64,000 nucleotides of DNA from Aureobasidium sp. EXF-3400 (GCA_024195585.1 SWBL01000160.1:1-64000), one strand, 5' to 3'; shown: positions 22,726 to 34,681, counted from the first letter of the stretch. A program made the numbers and translations. The notes: a model not told the origin generated them from the sequence alone.

Positions 22726-23116
22726 AAGAAGCAAATTGTGTGAATACAAAATAGTAGCATTTTAATTTGGGTCATGTACTTTTGGTAGCGTTTGGCAGAG
22801 TATTGTCTGGAAGTGTACAGAATGAAATCATTTCACACCAGATCGTCCTTCTCTATTGGACATGTTCTTGGCCTATCCCCGAATCATTCCATCATGCCGG
22901 AGCGAGACGGCAGGACTGATATGCTGTAAGCATCAATGTCCTTCTGGTGGTCACAGTGCGGTACTTCGACAGCATTGTAGGGTTCATGGCCTATTTGGCC
23001 GCACTACGTGACCGTGAAGACGCATATATTGCGCCGTCACATCAACTGGCAGTGGGAGGTGTGCGCGGGCATCTTATAAGTCTAGACAACTTTTCGTTGA
23101 ACATTGTGTGGGGAGC
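22726..23116. other. Spacer between convergent genes
   Basis: A 391-bp spacer between two stop codons, probably the two 3' UTRs. No other feature supported. Confidence 0.5.
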
Positions 23117-24224
23117 TCATGTCGACAGACTTCCGAGCATCAGGTTGCGATCGGTGGATGCAGAAAGCACTAGAAATGGGTCAGCACGAGTCGTTTACAA
23201 AATGTTCGAGGGTCTTCTTACTCAATGGCTCGTCGTTGGGCGCGAAGCGTACATCGTTGACGGAACCCTTGTGGCCAGGCAGCTTCTGCAGCAATTTGCC
23301 TGTGCTAGCTTCCCAAATGACAACTGAGCGATCACCGCTGCCTGCAGCGATGCGCTTTCCCTTTGTATCCCAGGTAGCCCTGATCAAGAACTTGTCCATT
23401 CCAGTGGGGGCACCATCGAAGGTTCTGATGTGACGCTCGGTAGGGGCGAAGGGACGAATGTCCCAAGTGCGAACAGTGCTGTCGTGCGAGTTGGAGAGAA
23501 GGGTCTGAGAGTCGGGAGACACGGCTAGCGAGGTGATTGTATCGGTATGACCAACCAGAGAATATGCGACCTGCTTCTTCCTCAGATCCCAGACCTTGAT
23601 GTCGTTGTCTATGCTGCCCGAGTAAAGTTCGTTCCCGGCCTCGGCCAGAGCAATGGCGGTGACAGGGAAGCGAGTTTCGATAAAGTCAACTGCGGCTTTT
23701 TGGCGAGGGTCCCAGATGCCTATGTAGCCGTCATCAGATCCACTGAAGAGTATGTCCTCACCACGACGGCTGATGTCAAGGGCGTTGATGACTTCGTCGT
23801 GACCCTGGTGTCTTCGTATGCGCTGGGCGGTCTCGAGGTCCCAGCTGGCAATGTGCATATCTGCCGAAGCAGAGAAAATATTGCGCGAGTCGCGCGACCA
23901 CTGCAAGTCCAGAATTGCGCCTTTGTGGCCTGACAGAATGCCGTAGTTTTCGCAGTCGCCAGATGTGCGCCAGAGGAGAATGTTGCGATCGGTGCCTCCC
24001 GAGGCGATGTAGTTTCCCTCGGAGTTGAAACGCGCAGCAAGCACCTCTCCTGTGTGTCCAGACAGCTCCATAACGGGAGCGGACAGAGCTGGGCCACGGT
24101 GGGTGCTCTGTATGAGGGTGCCATTGTTGGAGGCCGAAGTCAGAGCCATCGAGTTATCCGACTTTTGGCGCTTGACCAGTTGGCCTGAGGCCACAGAGCC
24201 GGACGCCGGCCGCTTCTCTGACAT
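23117..24224 (-). CDS. U5 snRNP 40 kDa WD40 protein (Spf38/SNRNP40 type)
   Basis: A component of the U5 and U4/U6.U5 spliceosomal particle. Two exons (23222-24224 and 23117-23169) are joined over a 52-bp intron, giving 351 residues. The short second exon (16 residues) supplies the last blade strand with the family's Asp-Arg-Asn-Leu-Met-Leu-Gly ending. Without it the open frame runs into an unrelated tail. A basic N-terminus of ~55 residues with a Lys-Arg-Gln-Lys nuclear-signal-like stretch precedes seven WD repeats. Trp-Asp-type ends appear in repeats 1 to 6 and the last repeat is degenerate. The linker between repeats 6 and 7 keeps the family's Pro-x-Gly-Met-Asp-Lys-Phe segment. ATG 24224 is the first Met in frame. 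It is divergent from BET3, with 194 bp between start codons. Confidence 0.93.
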
Positions 24225-24418
24225 GGTGCGTGATAAGGGCGGGTGAATTGGAGCGAGTCGAATTGGCAGTCGACACAGTTTGGGAAGTTGCGACCAAGAA
24301 GAGTGACAATGTCGAGCGAGCTTGGACCCCACGCCATGTACATGTCGAGCCCTCTCCGCATCCACCACCGCCGCATCCACCCCCGTCCGCTCGCTCGTGT
24401 CTCTTGCTAACCACAGAC
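24225..24418. promoter_or_regulatory. Compact divergent promoter, SNRNP40-like / BET3
   Basis: Only 194 bp separate the two start codons, so both promoters and both 5' UTRs must share it. It contains a C-rich run of CCACC/CCGCC triplets (~24360-24390) on the plus strand. A bidirectional core promoter is inferred. Confidence 0.6.
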
Positions 24419-25152
24419 ATGGCTACTAAAGCTGCTCGCCTCGGCGAAGAGTGAGTCCTTGTCGACTCATCCCACACAACCCACACCTGCTGACATGCGA
24501 CAGGGTATGGAAGTAAGTCGGCTGCCTGCCTGCTGCACGATACAACATCCCTCCCTAACACTATCGAAGGACTCGCGTCGACAAAGTCAATGCCGAACTC
24601 GTCACTCTTACCTATGGCACCATTGTCGCCCAATTGTGCAAGGACTACAACGCCGACTATGCTCAGGTCAACAAGCAGCTGGACAAGATGGGATACAACA
24701 TGGGCATGCGCCTGATCGAGGACTTTCTGGCAAAGTCCAATACCGGCTCCTGTTCCAATCTACGGGAGACGGCCGAGATCATCTCGAAAGTCGGCTTCAA
24801 GATGTTCCTTAACATCACTCCGGTCGTCACGAACTGGTCACCCGACAACAAGTCCTTCACTCTGCTCTTCGACGAGAACCCCTTGGCCGACTTTGTCGAG
24901 CTGCCCGATGACGGAAGGGCTCAAGATGAGTTATGGTATTCCAACATCTTCTGTGGTGTTTTGCGCGGTGCCTTGGAGATGGTCAGTAAGAGCCAGCCAT
25001 TTTTGTTGCCTCGGTCGACTAACACACCTCAGGTTCAAATGCAGGTCGAGGCTCAATTCACGAGCGATATTCTTCGCGGCAACGACACGACAGAGATGCG
25101 TGTTACCTTGATCCGGTACATTGAGGACGAGATGCCACCGGATGATGAGTGA
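24419..25152 (+). CDS. BET3: TRAPP complex subunit Bet3 (TRAPPC3)
   Basis: A core subunit of the TRAPP tethering complex, which activates Rab1/Ypt1 in ER-Golgi traffic. Four exons (24419-24450, 24504-24512, 24570-24981, 25033-25152) with introns of 53, 57 and 51 bp give 190 residues, the usual Bet3 length. Exon 2 is only 9 nt and encodes the Val-Trp of the conserved Glu-Val-Trp-Lys-Thr-Arg stretch, so the micro-exon is needed to restore the family sequence. The body keeps the Bet3 pattern: [11 protein letters not shown], the Gly-Tyr-Asn-Met-Gly helix, and the Cys in Gly-Ser-Cys-Ser-Asn-Leu-Arg-Glu-Thr that corresponds to the acylated Cys of other Bet3 proteins. The third donor is GTCAGT, slightly off consensus. 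Confidence 0.95.
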
Positions 25153-26229
25153 GACGAGCCTTTTCCCGCTGGGCATTTCTGAGACTGCCTTAATTTTACA
25201 TGTCACGACTTCACGAACAACATCAACTCGAATCTGCCAACTCATAGTCATTTCAGTGGAGACTCTACTGGCACCGCTCATTATTGACTCAAAACATGGG
25301 CTAAATGACGAACTAATTGCGTGCAAGCACCACAAGCCGAGAGAGACATATCGAAATGGTTGCATAGCAGGGGCATAGAAACAGTATCTCTAGATAGACA
25401 TGGTGGAAACTACCTTGACAGGCAGAAAAAGGGGCTTTCGGGAGCAGGAGGTGCAGCATAAGCACGATAAATGCAGAGCTTCCACGTGACCTCTGACTCG
25501 TGGGAGTGGTCGACACAGGATGGCGTCGACCATGGCGGCGGCGCGGGCGTGTGTCTCGCGAGAAAAGAATAATTTGACGGACTGGCAGAGTTGTCGGATA
25601 CTGGCGTACGGCGGACAATCAATGGCATTGTCGTTGCAATCGAGAGGCTCCCCGTGCGTGTGGTGATTGTGCGTTTATATGGCAGCAGCTCTTGGCGTGT
25701 CCGGTGTCAACGCCTCGCTGCCCATCTGCTGCTCCTGTCCGCTCTGCCCCAGAACCTCATCACCCTCACCCACATTCGTCCTTTGTTGATCCACTTCGCC
25801 CCGTCCGCCGTGCCGCTAGAGGCTATTGCGACTTCCCCTGCGCCTCGACTGTGTTGCGCATCTCGAGCGACGACAGCATCTGCCTTTCGCGCGCCCTCAA
25901 CCCGTATCTCGTGTTCCGATCGGCGACACCCACGCCTCGGCTTGCTGCTTGCTGCTTGCTCGCTGCCCACCCACTGACCGCGACGTCCACCACCACCTCC
26001 ACCACTACTCCCAGCGGCCATCGCGTCCACCTTTGTCGCTACTCTCTAGCACCGACGCCTCTGTCCGGCTCTGCTCTCTGTCAGCTTCGGTCGCTTTGTC
26101 GTCCGCCCGTCGCATCACCTCATTGCCTTCGTCGTCCCTTGAGCGCGCCCCGAGTCCGAGACATTCCCATCGACCACCATCCCCTTCGCATCCCGCACAA
26201 CTGGCTGAACGAGCCCTCTACTTTCTGGC
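25153..26229. other. Long 5' flank of the Som1 gene
   Basis: A 1,077-bp spacer. From about 25680 to 26229 the plus strand is strongly C-rich with open frames in several registers but no supported protein. This fits a long GC-rich 5' leader, common for fungal developmental regulators. No intron or uORF can be assigned with confidence. Confidence 0.5.
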
Positions 26230-28639
26230 ATGAGCCAACCAATGAATATCATGGGCGGGCCAACCCCCAATTCCGGCACGCCAAATAACAACGCGTCGAG
26301 TGGGGACCTGTCCCGCCAGAAGCTCAACACATACATTTACGACTATTTTCTCAAGTACGGCAACCACGAAGTCGCCCGCATCATCCTCAAGACTGTCGAC
26401 CTCGACCTTGATCCGCACCCGAGCCCGGATCGCAAAGACATCAATGGCGTGAGCGACTCGATGGACACCGACGTCAAAGACAACAACAAGAAGCCTGACG
26501 ACCTTCCTTCACCCAATGTGCCAGCCGCTTCGGATGGCAGCTTTTTATACGACTGGTGGCACCAGTTCTGGGAGTGTTTCAATGCCCAACATGGTCGCGG
26601 CAACAACACGCAGACCGCAAAGTATCTGAGCAACGTCCAGGTATGTCGCTGCTTTTTCTCTCTCTCACACCCACCCCTTCGCCTGCCCCTGCCCACCACC
26701 GATCCCACTAACCCGCAGCATTAGGCCCGAATGGCCAGCGAGCGACAGAGGCTGATGCGCGTCGATCCCCAGATGCAAGCCAATATGGCCATGCGCCCCG
26801 GCATGATTGGGCCCAGCATACCAGTGCCCCCCGAAATGGCCAAGAAGTTTGGTCTTCAACCAGGCCGCCAACCGTAAGCATCGTACCCATGCAGGTTGCT
26901 TGCGATACAAGTGCTGACATGACAATACAGTACACAGCAGCAAGTCGTCCAGATGCAACAGCAGATGCGCATGCAGCAAATGGCACAGCTGAATCAGAAC
27001 GCCATGCAGAGGGAAGGCTCTACCATGGATCAAAGACCCAACTCTCCTGGCGGCGGCGACGCTGCTCCATCACCCAAACGCCAACGACTCGACGGTAACT
27101 TCAACGGCGCCATGGGCCCAATGGGACGTGGTCAACCTCCGGGCATGCCCGGACAACAGGTCGGTTTCTCCCTCTGTACATGTGCGTGGGCACGCAGACT
27201 GACAAGATGCAGATGGCCAATCCTCAGGCGAAAGCCAGGCAACAGGTATATGCCAACTCCATGCGCCAGCATATGCAATCCGCCATGGACTCTAACGTGG
27301 ACAAGGGGTTGATGCCTAACGGAGCGCCTCAGATGCCGCAGGATCCCAACTCGGCCGAATTTTTCAATCCGCAAATGCGTCCCATGCCTGGCCAAGCGGC
27401 ACCGCCCAGCGCCAACAGCAACCACGCCCTCCAGGACTACCAGATGCAATTGATGCTGCTAGAACAGCAGAACAAGAAACGCCTGCTGATGGCTCGCCAA
27501 GAGCAAGACAACATGACCAACGGACCCAATGGCCCCGTGCCTGCTTCTGGCCAGCCCCAAAACTTCGCCCCGGCCATGTCCCCCTCCAACAGCAGGGCTG
27601 GTCCTTCTCCGGGCCCCAACGAGCAGATGCGACGCGGCACTCCCAAGATGGCTCCCGGCGTCGTCCCCTCGCCCACCGCCGACGGCGGCATGCCCGGCCG
27701 TGCATCTCCTGCCCCAGGCCAATTCGACCCTAACAATCCCATGAACCCGGCCATGTTCCCTATGGCCATGATGAAAGGTCCCAATGGCCAGATGATGCAA
27801 CCTCCAAGCTCGCATCCTGCTTTCGCCCAGATGAACCAGCAACAACAGATGGACATGTTCCGCCAGGCTCAAGCACGTAACGGTCAAGCACAGATGGCCA
27901 ATGGCTTTATGCCTCAACCCGGTCCTATGATGGGAGGCCAGCCCCCGCCACAGCCACCTAACATGACACCCCAGCAGCGCAACGCAGCCATGCCTCCTCC
28001 GCCTGCTCCTGGTAACGATGGTCCGAGGGCTGGTACCGGCCCCTCGTCCCCCTCGCAGAATCAAGCTCCACCCACACCTTCGCAAGCGAACAAGCCCAAC
28101 ACCAAGTCTAAAAAGGATACCAAAGGGGCAAACAAGGTAAATAATCTCAACTATCTCTGGTGTTTTCTTTTTCTGGCGCTAACGCTCGTCTCCAGGGTGG
28201 TAAGAAGGGAACTACTGGCGCTACTCCTCAAGAGTCGACCGAACAGCCCCCGACTCCGACTCCAGCACCACCAATCACACCCCAACCCACATCAGCTTTC
28301 CCTCCAAAGCCGGGTCAGCCTCAACAGCAACCAAACGCGCAATCCGGCATGCCTGGCCAGCAGCCGGGTGGTGACATGTCCAGCATTGGTGCTCCTTTCG
28401 GCAATATGGACGATAACGTAAGTCATACGTGCTTATCCAGCAAGCTCACACTGACACATGAACAGTTCGGCAGCATTAGCGGTATCGACTTCGGTGAAAT
28501 GGGCGGCCCAGATGTGCTCGATAATTTCGATTTCGACTCCTTCCTCACGACCGATGGCGGCGCCGATGGCTTCAGTTTTGATCCCAGTGGTATGAACTTC
28601 GGCACCGATGGCGGACTCGAAGCAGGCGGCGATCTTTGA
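26230..28639 (+). CDS. Som1/Flo8-type transcriptional regulator (LisH/LUFS domain)
   Basis: A regulator acting downstream of cAMP/PKA in adhesion, hyphal development and host infection in the known fungal relatives (Flo8, Som1, SomA). Six exons (26230-26640, 26725-26873, 26931-27159, 27213-28136, 28196-28417, 28466-28639) with introns of 84, 57, 53, 59 and 48 bp give 702 residues. A LisH motif lies at ~27-60. The rest of the LUFS domain follows, with the Phe-Leu-Tyr-Asp-Trp-Trp...Phe-Trp stretch at ~100-150. A basic Pro-Lys-Arg-Gln-Arg nuclear-signal-like site comes next, then ~400 residues very rich in Gln, Met, Pro, Gly and Asn, and an acidic Asp/Phe/Gly C-terminus resembling an activation domain. 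The last intron is 48 nt and stop-free, so its retention would keep frame. Confidence 0.9.
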
Positions 28640-31373
28640 GTACTGCCCACCTTACCCCTGAAGCCTCTGCCATATTTGTTTACTGCTACGACCATCTGGC
28701 TTCCATAGTACGACATGTCGATTACATACGCGACGCTGTTCATCTTCTTGTCACCAGTTCACTCCAGACCGCTTCGAGGGTCCACTACTTGACCTGCCTG
28801 TCCGGTCAAGGGCGTTCACGCGGTCGAACCATCTCCCTTTTATTCTTACCTCTTTACGACGAACGCTCGAGTCTTCCCTTCTATTGCTACTGCATAGGGA
28901 CTTTCTTATTTCAAAACTATTATCTCCGAGACCAAACGACTCTCATTTTCATACTTATCTTCTGTCTATTCGGAGAAGGTCGAAACGTATGAAAGAAGAA
29001 CTCGACACACACAAGCACACAAGCACATTTCTTACATTTTTCACAAAAACAAATCTCCTTTTTCTTTATACAAGAGCTCAACGGCGGGGTTGGCGTCTGG
29101 TGTGCAAGAGGGATCGAGTACCTCCGTCAGTGTCCCGGCCGAACGAGGTCGGGAAAGGAATGGGAAAGGGGGAATGTCGAGCGGTTGTTGTCCATCATCA
29201 TCAAGATCTATACCCAGTCTGCACTACTTATGTTTCTTCTTGACTTATTCTTCTTGATGACTCTCTCTCCTTTCTCTTACACTCTTGACCATGGTCTAAC
29301 CTGGAGGTATGCAGAATGCTGCAGTTGATCTGTATGCTTACATGATAAATCTGTTGATAGTGAGAATATACTCACAGTTGCATAACAAGATACTACAGCT
29401 GAACATCGAACCTGATTCGTGTCATGAAAAGTCCATGTCCATATGTTTTTGGTATGACCCTGGTCTTCATCTTTACTTGCAACACAGCAACCTGTTATAG
29501 AATATTTGATCAATATGACAAGATGGAACATGTCAAACGGAAAGACAGAACAACTCAATCATATGGTGACTGACAAATATCGCGATGTGCTCCGGGTGCC
29601 GAAGCATTTACCTCTGAATGCTTTTTGGTTCTGACCTGCTCTGGTGATTTTTGACAAATACCAGTCAAGAGGAGTGAACGCTGGGTGAGACAGAACACTA
29701 GTCATGAAGCTCGCCCATGGATAGTCTAGTTCTCCTGAGAATATGACAAGCCTTCTACCACGTGGGTCAACATACACTGCCGTACAAATGCACGAGCTCG
29801 TCTATCCTGATAGAAGGAAAACTGAGCTGTCTGGCCTTAATGCTCTTCATCAACTCGTCTCTTCTGCCTCTTTAGGAGGCATAGAATGCAACCGAGTCAC
29901 ATATATCAATGGTCCAGATGTGTCGTGACTGCTGGAGTACAAGTTTTATAGCATCTATAAGACCGTGGGCCCGAACCAAAAACTTGCAACCAACATTTCC
30001 GCTTCCAGAACTCCTCCACTTGCCGTGAATTCAAAGCTGGAGCGATACATGATTGCTATCCCAAGAGAGAAATCTGGAGTCCACAACGGCAGCAGGTGGA
30101 AGAGCCGGAGAGCTCAGCTTTTCAACGGGTTTCTGCAAAAATACTCGAATCGAGGTAGAGGAAGACCTAGAATAGGCAGTAGGTCTTCGATGGGAAACGG
30201 TTTTTGAGCCTTGCGCGTTGTCTCACGCCAATAAGGGATTTAAGCGAATTGTCTACTTGTACCTTCATACAGGCTGTAAGAGATTCTGGGCCCGAGAGTT
30301 TATGACTTGTACCTCAAGAAAGTCACGAATGAATGCTTGACCACATCGCCGTCCGATGCGGTTCGTAAGTGATTTGGCTGATCAGTCTGCCAACATGGTG
30401 ATATGGCGATGGAACAGTGCTTTGTTGATGAGCAGTTCATTTGCACGAATTCCATCACCAAGACGCTGTCTGGTAGGAAATAGTGATCATGACGCTGATG
30501 GCTTGACTTTTGAAGACAGGCACAGGTCGACATGTCATTTCATCGTGGAGGACGATCCCAGGGTCTGGCGATGAGGTCAGAACAAGACGACACAAAGACA
30601 AAACCATGTGGGGAACGGCGATGCTGCCGATCGACTGTCACATAGAGATCGAGACTCACGGGCCGAGCGGCCCATGGCCAGCAGACAGCGGTGTTGGACA
30701 AGAGAGATGAGCACAAGCCAACAAGTCATGGCAGTTGCACGGCAATGGACATGAGAGAGACATCCGCGAGGGCCCAGGCCTAGATGTACAGTGAAGCAGA
30801 AACGTTGGCGATGAGAGCCAGGCAAGAAAGAGGTCGATGGTGGGTTCGCAGATGGCAGCAGTTGAGCAACAATCGATAAAAACTATTGACAACACGGACG
30901 CCGGTTGCGACGGTAAACGGGCTTTGCATCTGGCATGAAGACTCGAGCGGGGCGACGGATAGCGTCGAGGCATGCTGAAGCTGGAGTGGTCGCTGCAGCA
31001 GAGAATATATGTAACACGGCGAGCACTCTCACAAGCAGGAGATACGGTTGCTATGAGGTTTGGCTGGATCCACCTCTTTATCATCATCTCGATATTGTTA
31101 TTGTTCCGATTGTTTGAGCCGAGTTACCGAGAGCGGTCAGCGACGTACATTGTCAATCGGTCTTGGCCCTAAGAACACACAGACAACTTCTGGATCTGAG
31201 GTGTGGTGAGCCGCTCCTTCCTTTCTCACTTCTTCCTTCCTCGTTGGCTGTTCACGAGCAGGAAGCTGGTGGAGGACGAAAAGAAAGCAAGAAAAAGAAA
31301 GGCAGAAAAGCATGCACGGCTGAGAGGGAGCGGGTATTCTTGTTCAACAGATTGGAATTGAGTTCACGTTACA
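28640..31373. other. 2.7-kb gene-free region
   Basis: Read on both strands. The first ~500 bp are T-rich 3' UTR-like sequence after the Som1 stop. The rest holds only short frames without domains or splice continuity (for example 29965-30207 plus and 30656-31087 minus). The last few hundred bases are the 5' flank of the next gene. A non-coding transcript is possible, but nothing in the sequence shows one. Confidence 0.5.
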
Positions 31374-32885
31374 ATGGCGCTCGATGCACGGCAGAGAAGG
31401 CCGCTTGCCATTGCACCCGTCAGCATCCAAGCCATCCAAGCCGCGACAACGACTAAGCCATGTGCACCTAACAATATCACCCCTCCTTCTGCTCCTCCCA
31501 CTTCGCCTCCCTGGACTGCTGTGTCGCATACACTCAACCCCTTTGGCGACTCCAATGGCCGTCGCGACAGCTTCACCACTCCATACCGACGCACCTCGAC
31601 CTCTACATCCTTCTCGCTCCAAGTCGCTCCCCAACGCCCGGTCCTGGCCCGCAGCATGACTTCGGCCTCGCACCTGCCTCGCCATGCCAAACTACACAAA
31701 AGGTCCGGCTCGACCTCGTCGACCGCTCCCGTCGTCTTCACCATGCCCTCGCCCATTCAGCACGAGTTGACCCAACCCAACTCGACCTCTACCACCCAAC
31801 ATGCCCGCCACTCTTCTGCCAACAAGATCAAGCCTTACCTCCGCAAGATGTCGTTGCGGGACGACGACTTGGACCAAGGCCGACTCGACTTGTCGCGTCC
31901 CTCTGCCGAAAACGAGTCTCTGACAGGCCTCGGCATCTGCGATGACGCTCCCGCCTTCTCGAGATCCCTCTCGGATGTCTCCTTCATCCCATCGACGCGT
32001 CGAAAGGCTTCTCACTCCCGTGCCACTAGTGGTCCTGCATCTATGGCTGTTGCTGGTCCGCTGCGTCCAACCCAGCCTTTCGCTCCACTGCGCGAGGCCC
32101 CTCGTTCCTTCACACCGCCTGCAACTGTCTCGCAGGTCGATACATCCGACGATGAGGCAGAGGAGAGCGTTGGTGTTCTCACTAACGACATCCGTCAACC
32201 TGACTATGAACCCTGGAAGCCACGCAGATCCATTTCCATTTCCTCAAACCCCGCAATCACCCCCCTCTCTCAGACATACACCGCTGGTTCCCTCACAAAG
32301 TTGACCAGCGCCTCTCAATCCAATCTCTCTATCCGCTCACAACCCTCGTACGACCAAATCAAGACTGGTCGTACTCACCGAAATACTGGTAGATCCAGTG
32401 ACTACCCAACAACTCCTTCCGCTCGTACTTCGATCGACAAGGCCTTCAGCTTCATCACACGCACCTCTGAGCCAGAGGATGCTGCGTCGCGAGCTGCCGC
32501 CATTCGTGCTGCTCGCAGGGCCTTTGAAGAAAAGGAGGCCGCAAAAGATCGCAAGTACGAGAAAGAAGAGGTCAAGCGCAGAGCCTCGGTCATCAAAAAG
32601 GAAGAGCGCACGTGGCGGAAACCGAATCCACGTGCAAGCATGACCAGCAACGGCAGCAACAGTATTGTTGTTGACGAGAAGGCTGTTGCTGGCGCAGACT
32701 ATGCCACTCAAACGCCTGCTCACGACCTCAGTCTCCCGATCCAGGGAGACTACAGCGGTGCTGCTCTGACAGTACCGCACTCACCACCATCGCCTAGCAA
32801 GACCAAGCAAGCGAAGGGTGGATGGAACCGAGTCCTTGCGTGGACTCGAACCAGACTTCTTGACTGCGGCGGCGGCAAAGCTTGA
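31374..32885 (+). CDS. Conserved fungal hypothetical protein, Ser/Thr-rich, 503 aa
   Basis: A single exon from the ATG at 31374 to a TGA at 32883. Most of the protein is low-complexity, rich in Ser, Thr, Pro and Arg, with many Arg-x-x-Ser-type potential phosphorylation sites. Residues ~365-415 form a highly charged helix of Ala, Arg, Glu and Lys, probably a coiled coil. The C-terminal ~20 residues are Trp-containing and basic (Trp-Asn-Arg-Val-Leu-Ala-Trp-x-Arg-Thr-Arg-Leu-Leu). This resembles a terminal motif I recall from otherwise unnamed ascomycete proteins and could form an amphipathic membrane-binding helix. No signal peptide. Function unknown; a membrane- or cortex-associated phosphoprotein is a guess. 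Confidence 0.78.
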   Translation: MALDARQRRPLAIAPVSIQAIQAATTTKPCAPNNITPPSAPPTSPPWTAVSHTLNPFGDSNGRRDSFTTPYRRTSTSTSFSLQVAPQRPVLARSMTSASHLPRHAKLHKRSGSTSSTAPVVFTMPSPIQHELTQPNSTSTTQHARHSSANKIKPYLRKMSLRDDDLDQGRLDLSRPSAENESLTGLGICDDAPAFSRSLSDVSFIPSTRRKASHSRATSGPASMAVAGPLRPTQPFAPLREAPRSFTPPATVSQVDTSDDEAEESVGVLTNDIRQPDYEPWKPRRSISISSNPAITPLSQTYTAGSLTKLTSASQSNLSIRSQPSYDQIKTGRTHRNTGRSSDYPTTPSARTSIDKAFSFITRTSEPEDAASRAAAIRAARRAFEEKEAAKDRKYEKEEVKRRASVIKKEERTWRKPNPRASMTSNGSNSIVVDEKAVAGADYATQTPAHDLSLPIQGDYSGAALTVPHSPPSPSKTKQAKGGWNRVLAWTRTRLLDCGGGKA

Positions 32886-33411
32886 GGCCGCAGTGAGCTG
32901 GAAGTTGCACGACGAAGAGTGCTTCGCAGCGGCTGAAGCACATGTGTGTACTTTTGATGATTTTAGCGTGGGAGGGAAAGCCTTTTTGGATATGTTTTTT
33001 TAGCACTCGCATTCGTTTTATGAGCGTGGAGTTTATGGTTATACCCTCGTTGGACAAGTCATTTAGCAGGGACTGATTGAAGGATTTGTCGCATACATGG
33101 AGCACAGCATATCATCAGTATATCAAGAATCAATCTAGGCCTAAGTGGCATTCGTAACCCAACTCAGTCGAGATATCAATCAGGAATTGATCATGTCGGA
33201 ATTAATAGTGCCAAGCGTGTCTTGTAGTTGCGGAGCGGAGTGCCGGAGTCGAGCGATTGACGGGCTCATGGAAAATCAAACCGACAAAGACATTATTGAC
33301 AACATCAACCAACTGCACTGCCATTGGCATTTACACTCGAATCCTCACGTTGCTCCCTAGTGCTGCACGACATATCCAAACTCGATAGCTCCAACATAGT
33401 CTTCGTCCACA
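32886..33411. other. Intergenic spacer
   Basis: A 526-bp spacer between two plus-strand genes, taken as 3' UTR followed by a promoter. Nothing else supported. Confidence 0.5.
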
Positions 33412-33931
33412 ATGGCGACCGTCTCACAACCGCCGCAGACACCCCCGTCGCAACCGCCTCCACCACTAGGAACCACCGTACCTCAGACCAGTCCCCAGCT
33501 CGTACCGTCGCGCCAGCCACTACCTCTATCTGCCTCACAAGAAGGCCAAGTGCGAGAGATCTACCACAAACGAGTACGGAACAAGTGCGCCGAAGAAGTG
33601 CGACGTATGTTATCTATCTCCCAGAGACAACACTTGAGAATAGCCCTAATAGTTTTGTCTGTTAGTATTCGCAGCATGTGCCACCAACCGAACCTTCACA
33701 GCGCCTTTCTACTGTCGACCCGAACGACGCCAGATGAATGCCTGTATGCTTCAGTACGCCAACCAAGCCGAGCAGGACGCCGCAAGAGAGGAATGGTTTG
33801 CTACCCGCGATTTGCGTCGTAAGGAGAGAGAGGCCAAGGAAGAGAAGAGGATAGAGCAAGAGAAGTTCCACCGCGAGTGGTGGGGTCTGGATGAGAATGG
33901 CAACCGTGTCGAGAAGAAAGATACCAAGTAG
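33412..33931 (+). CDS. Cmc1-family twin CX9C mitochondrial protein
   Basis: Probably a mitochondrial intermembrane-space protein used in cytochrome c oxidase (COX) assembly, imported through the Mia40 disulfide relay. Two exons (33412-33604 and 33666-33931) with a 61-bp intron give 152 residues. The splice rebuilds the first Cys-x9-Cys (Cys in Lys-Cys-Ala-Glu to Ala-Ala-Cys). The second Cys-x9-Cys follows ~20 residues later (Tyr-Cys-Arg-Pro...Asn-Ala-Cys-Met). The pair is the helical-hairpin signature of the family, and the spacing and surrounding residues are closest to Cmc1. Extras are a Pro/Gln-rich N-terminal ~45 residues and a charged coiled-coil C-terminal ~65 residues. The intron falls inside the first CX9C motif, so correct splicing is essential. 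Confidence 0.88.
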
Positions 33932-34681
33932 GCTATCGCAAACGATGCAGATTGATCTGTATTCGTGCCATACGGTGCCTGGGGATATTTTTGCATCAGG
34001 CAAGGGCATGGGAAGGCGTTAGATCATGTTCAGCATTCCATGTTGTACAAAAATCATGGTTCCTTGGTCGGTATAAATATTCAATTCTACTACTCTAATA
34101 TGTCACATCTCCAGCCCCCTCTCATCTAATTCTGTATCTGTTGGCATCCGCGCCGGGGGGTCTGAATGGGATACCAGTCTGTCTATCGCATCAAGGGCTG
34201 AGTAGGTCGAGCTATTATGGTGCAGAAGGGTGAATCTGACTGGACACTATTGACCGAGACACGATTTGTACTCATGTACTGAACCTCGACGGTATCCCTC
34301 TGAACGAAAGCACTATCCGAATCAAGCCCCATGTTCATAAGGCATTGGTGTGTATTCAGTGTTCTAGCTGTCGGGACATGACACCGTTCAGGTTGGTGCC
34401 GTTGTATCCTGTCAACATCTAGTTTAGATGTTCCCGTCGGTATCCTTGGATCGAGAGAACACATCAATCTTGCTTGCTAATGGCTCGATGTCTGTTGCTA
34501 AGACCTTTGAGCCGCTGGTGCTTAATGTCAAAAGTTCTGGATGTCAAACCACTTGCCAAGATCTGGGGATGTCCTCGAGATGCCGAGGCATGTGATACCG
34601 AGGGGATAGTGTATTACAATTGTCAAATGCAAGCAGGTCTCTTCCTCTTCCCAAACTCATTACCTACAAACCAAGATAATC
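33932..34681. other. Intergenic spacer
   Basis: A 750-bp spacer between two plus-strand genes. No gene, repeat or RNA supported; it contains the promoter of the SDR gene at 34682. Confidence 0.5.

Noticed and set aside
25692..26288. 198-codon plus-strand frame in front of the Som1 gene
   Set aside because: It starts with a non-ATG codon, is proline/serine-rich as any C-rich leader would be, and overlaps the Som1 start.
30656..31087. 143-codon minus-strand frame
   Set aside because: No domain or conserved pattern; sits in the promoter of the 503-residue gene.
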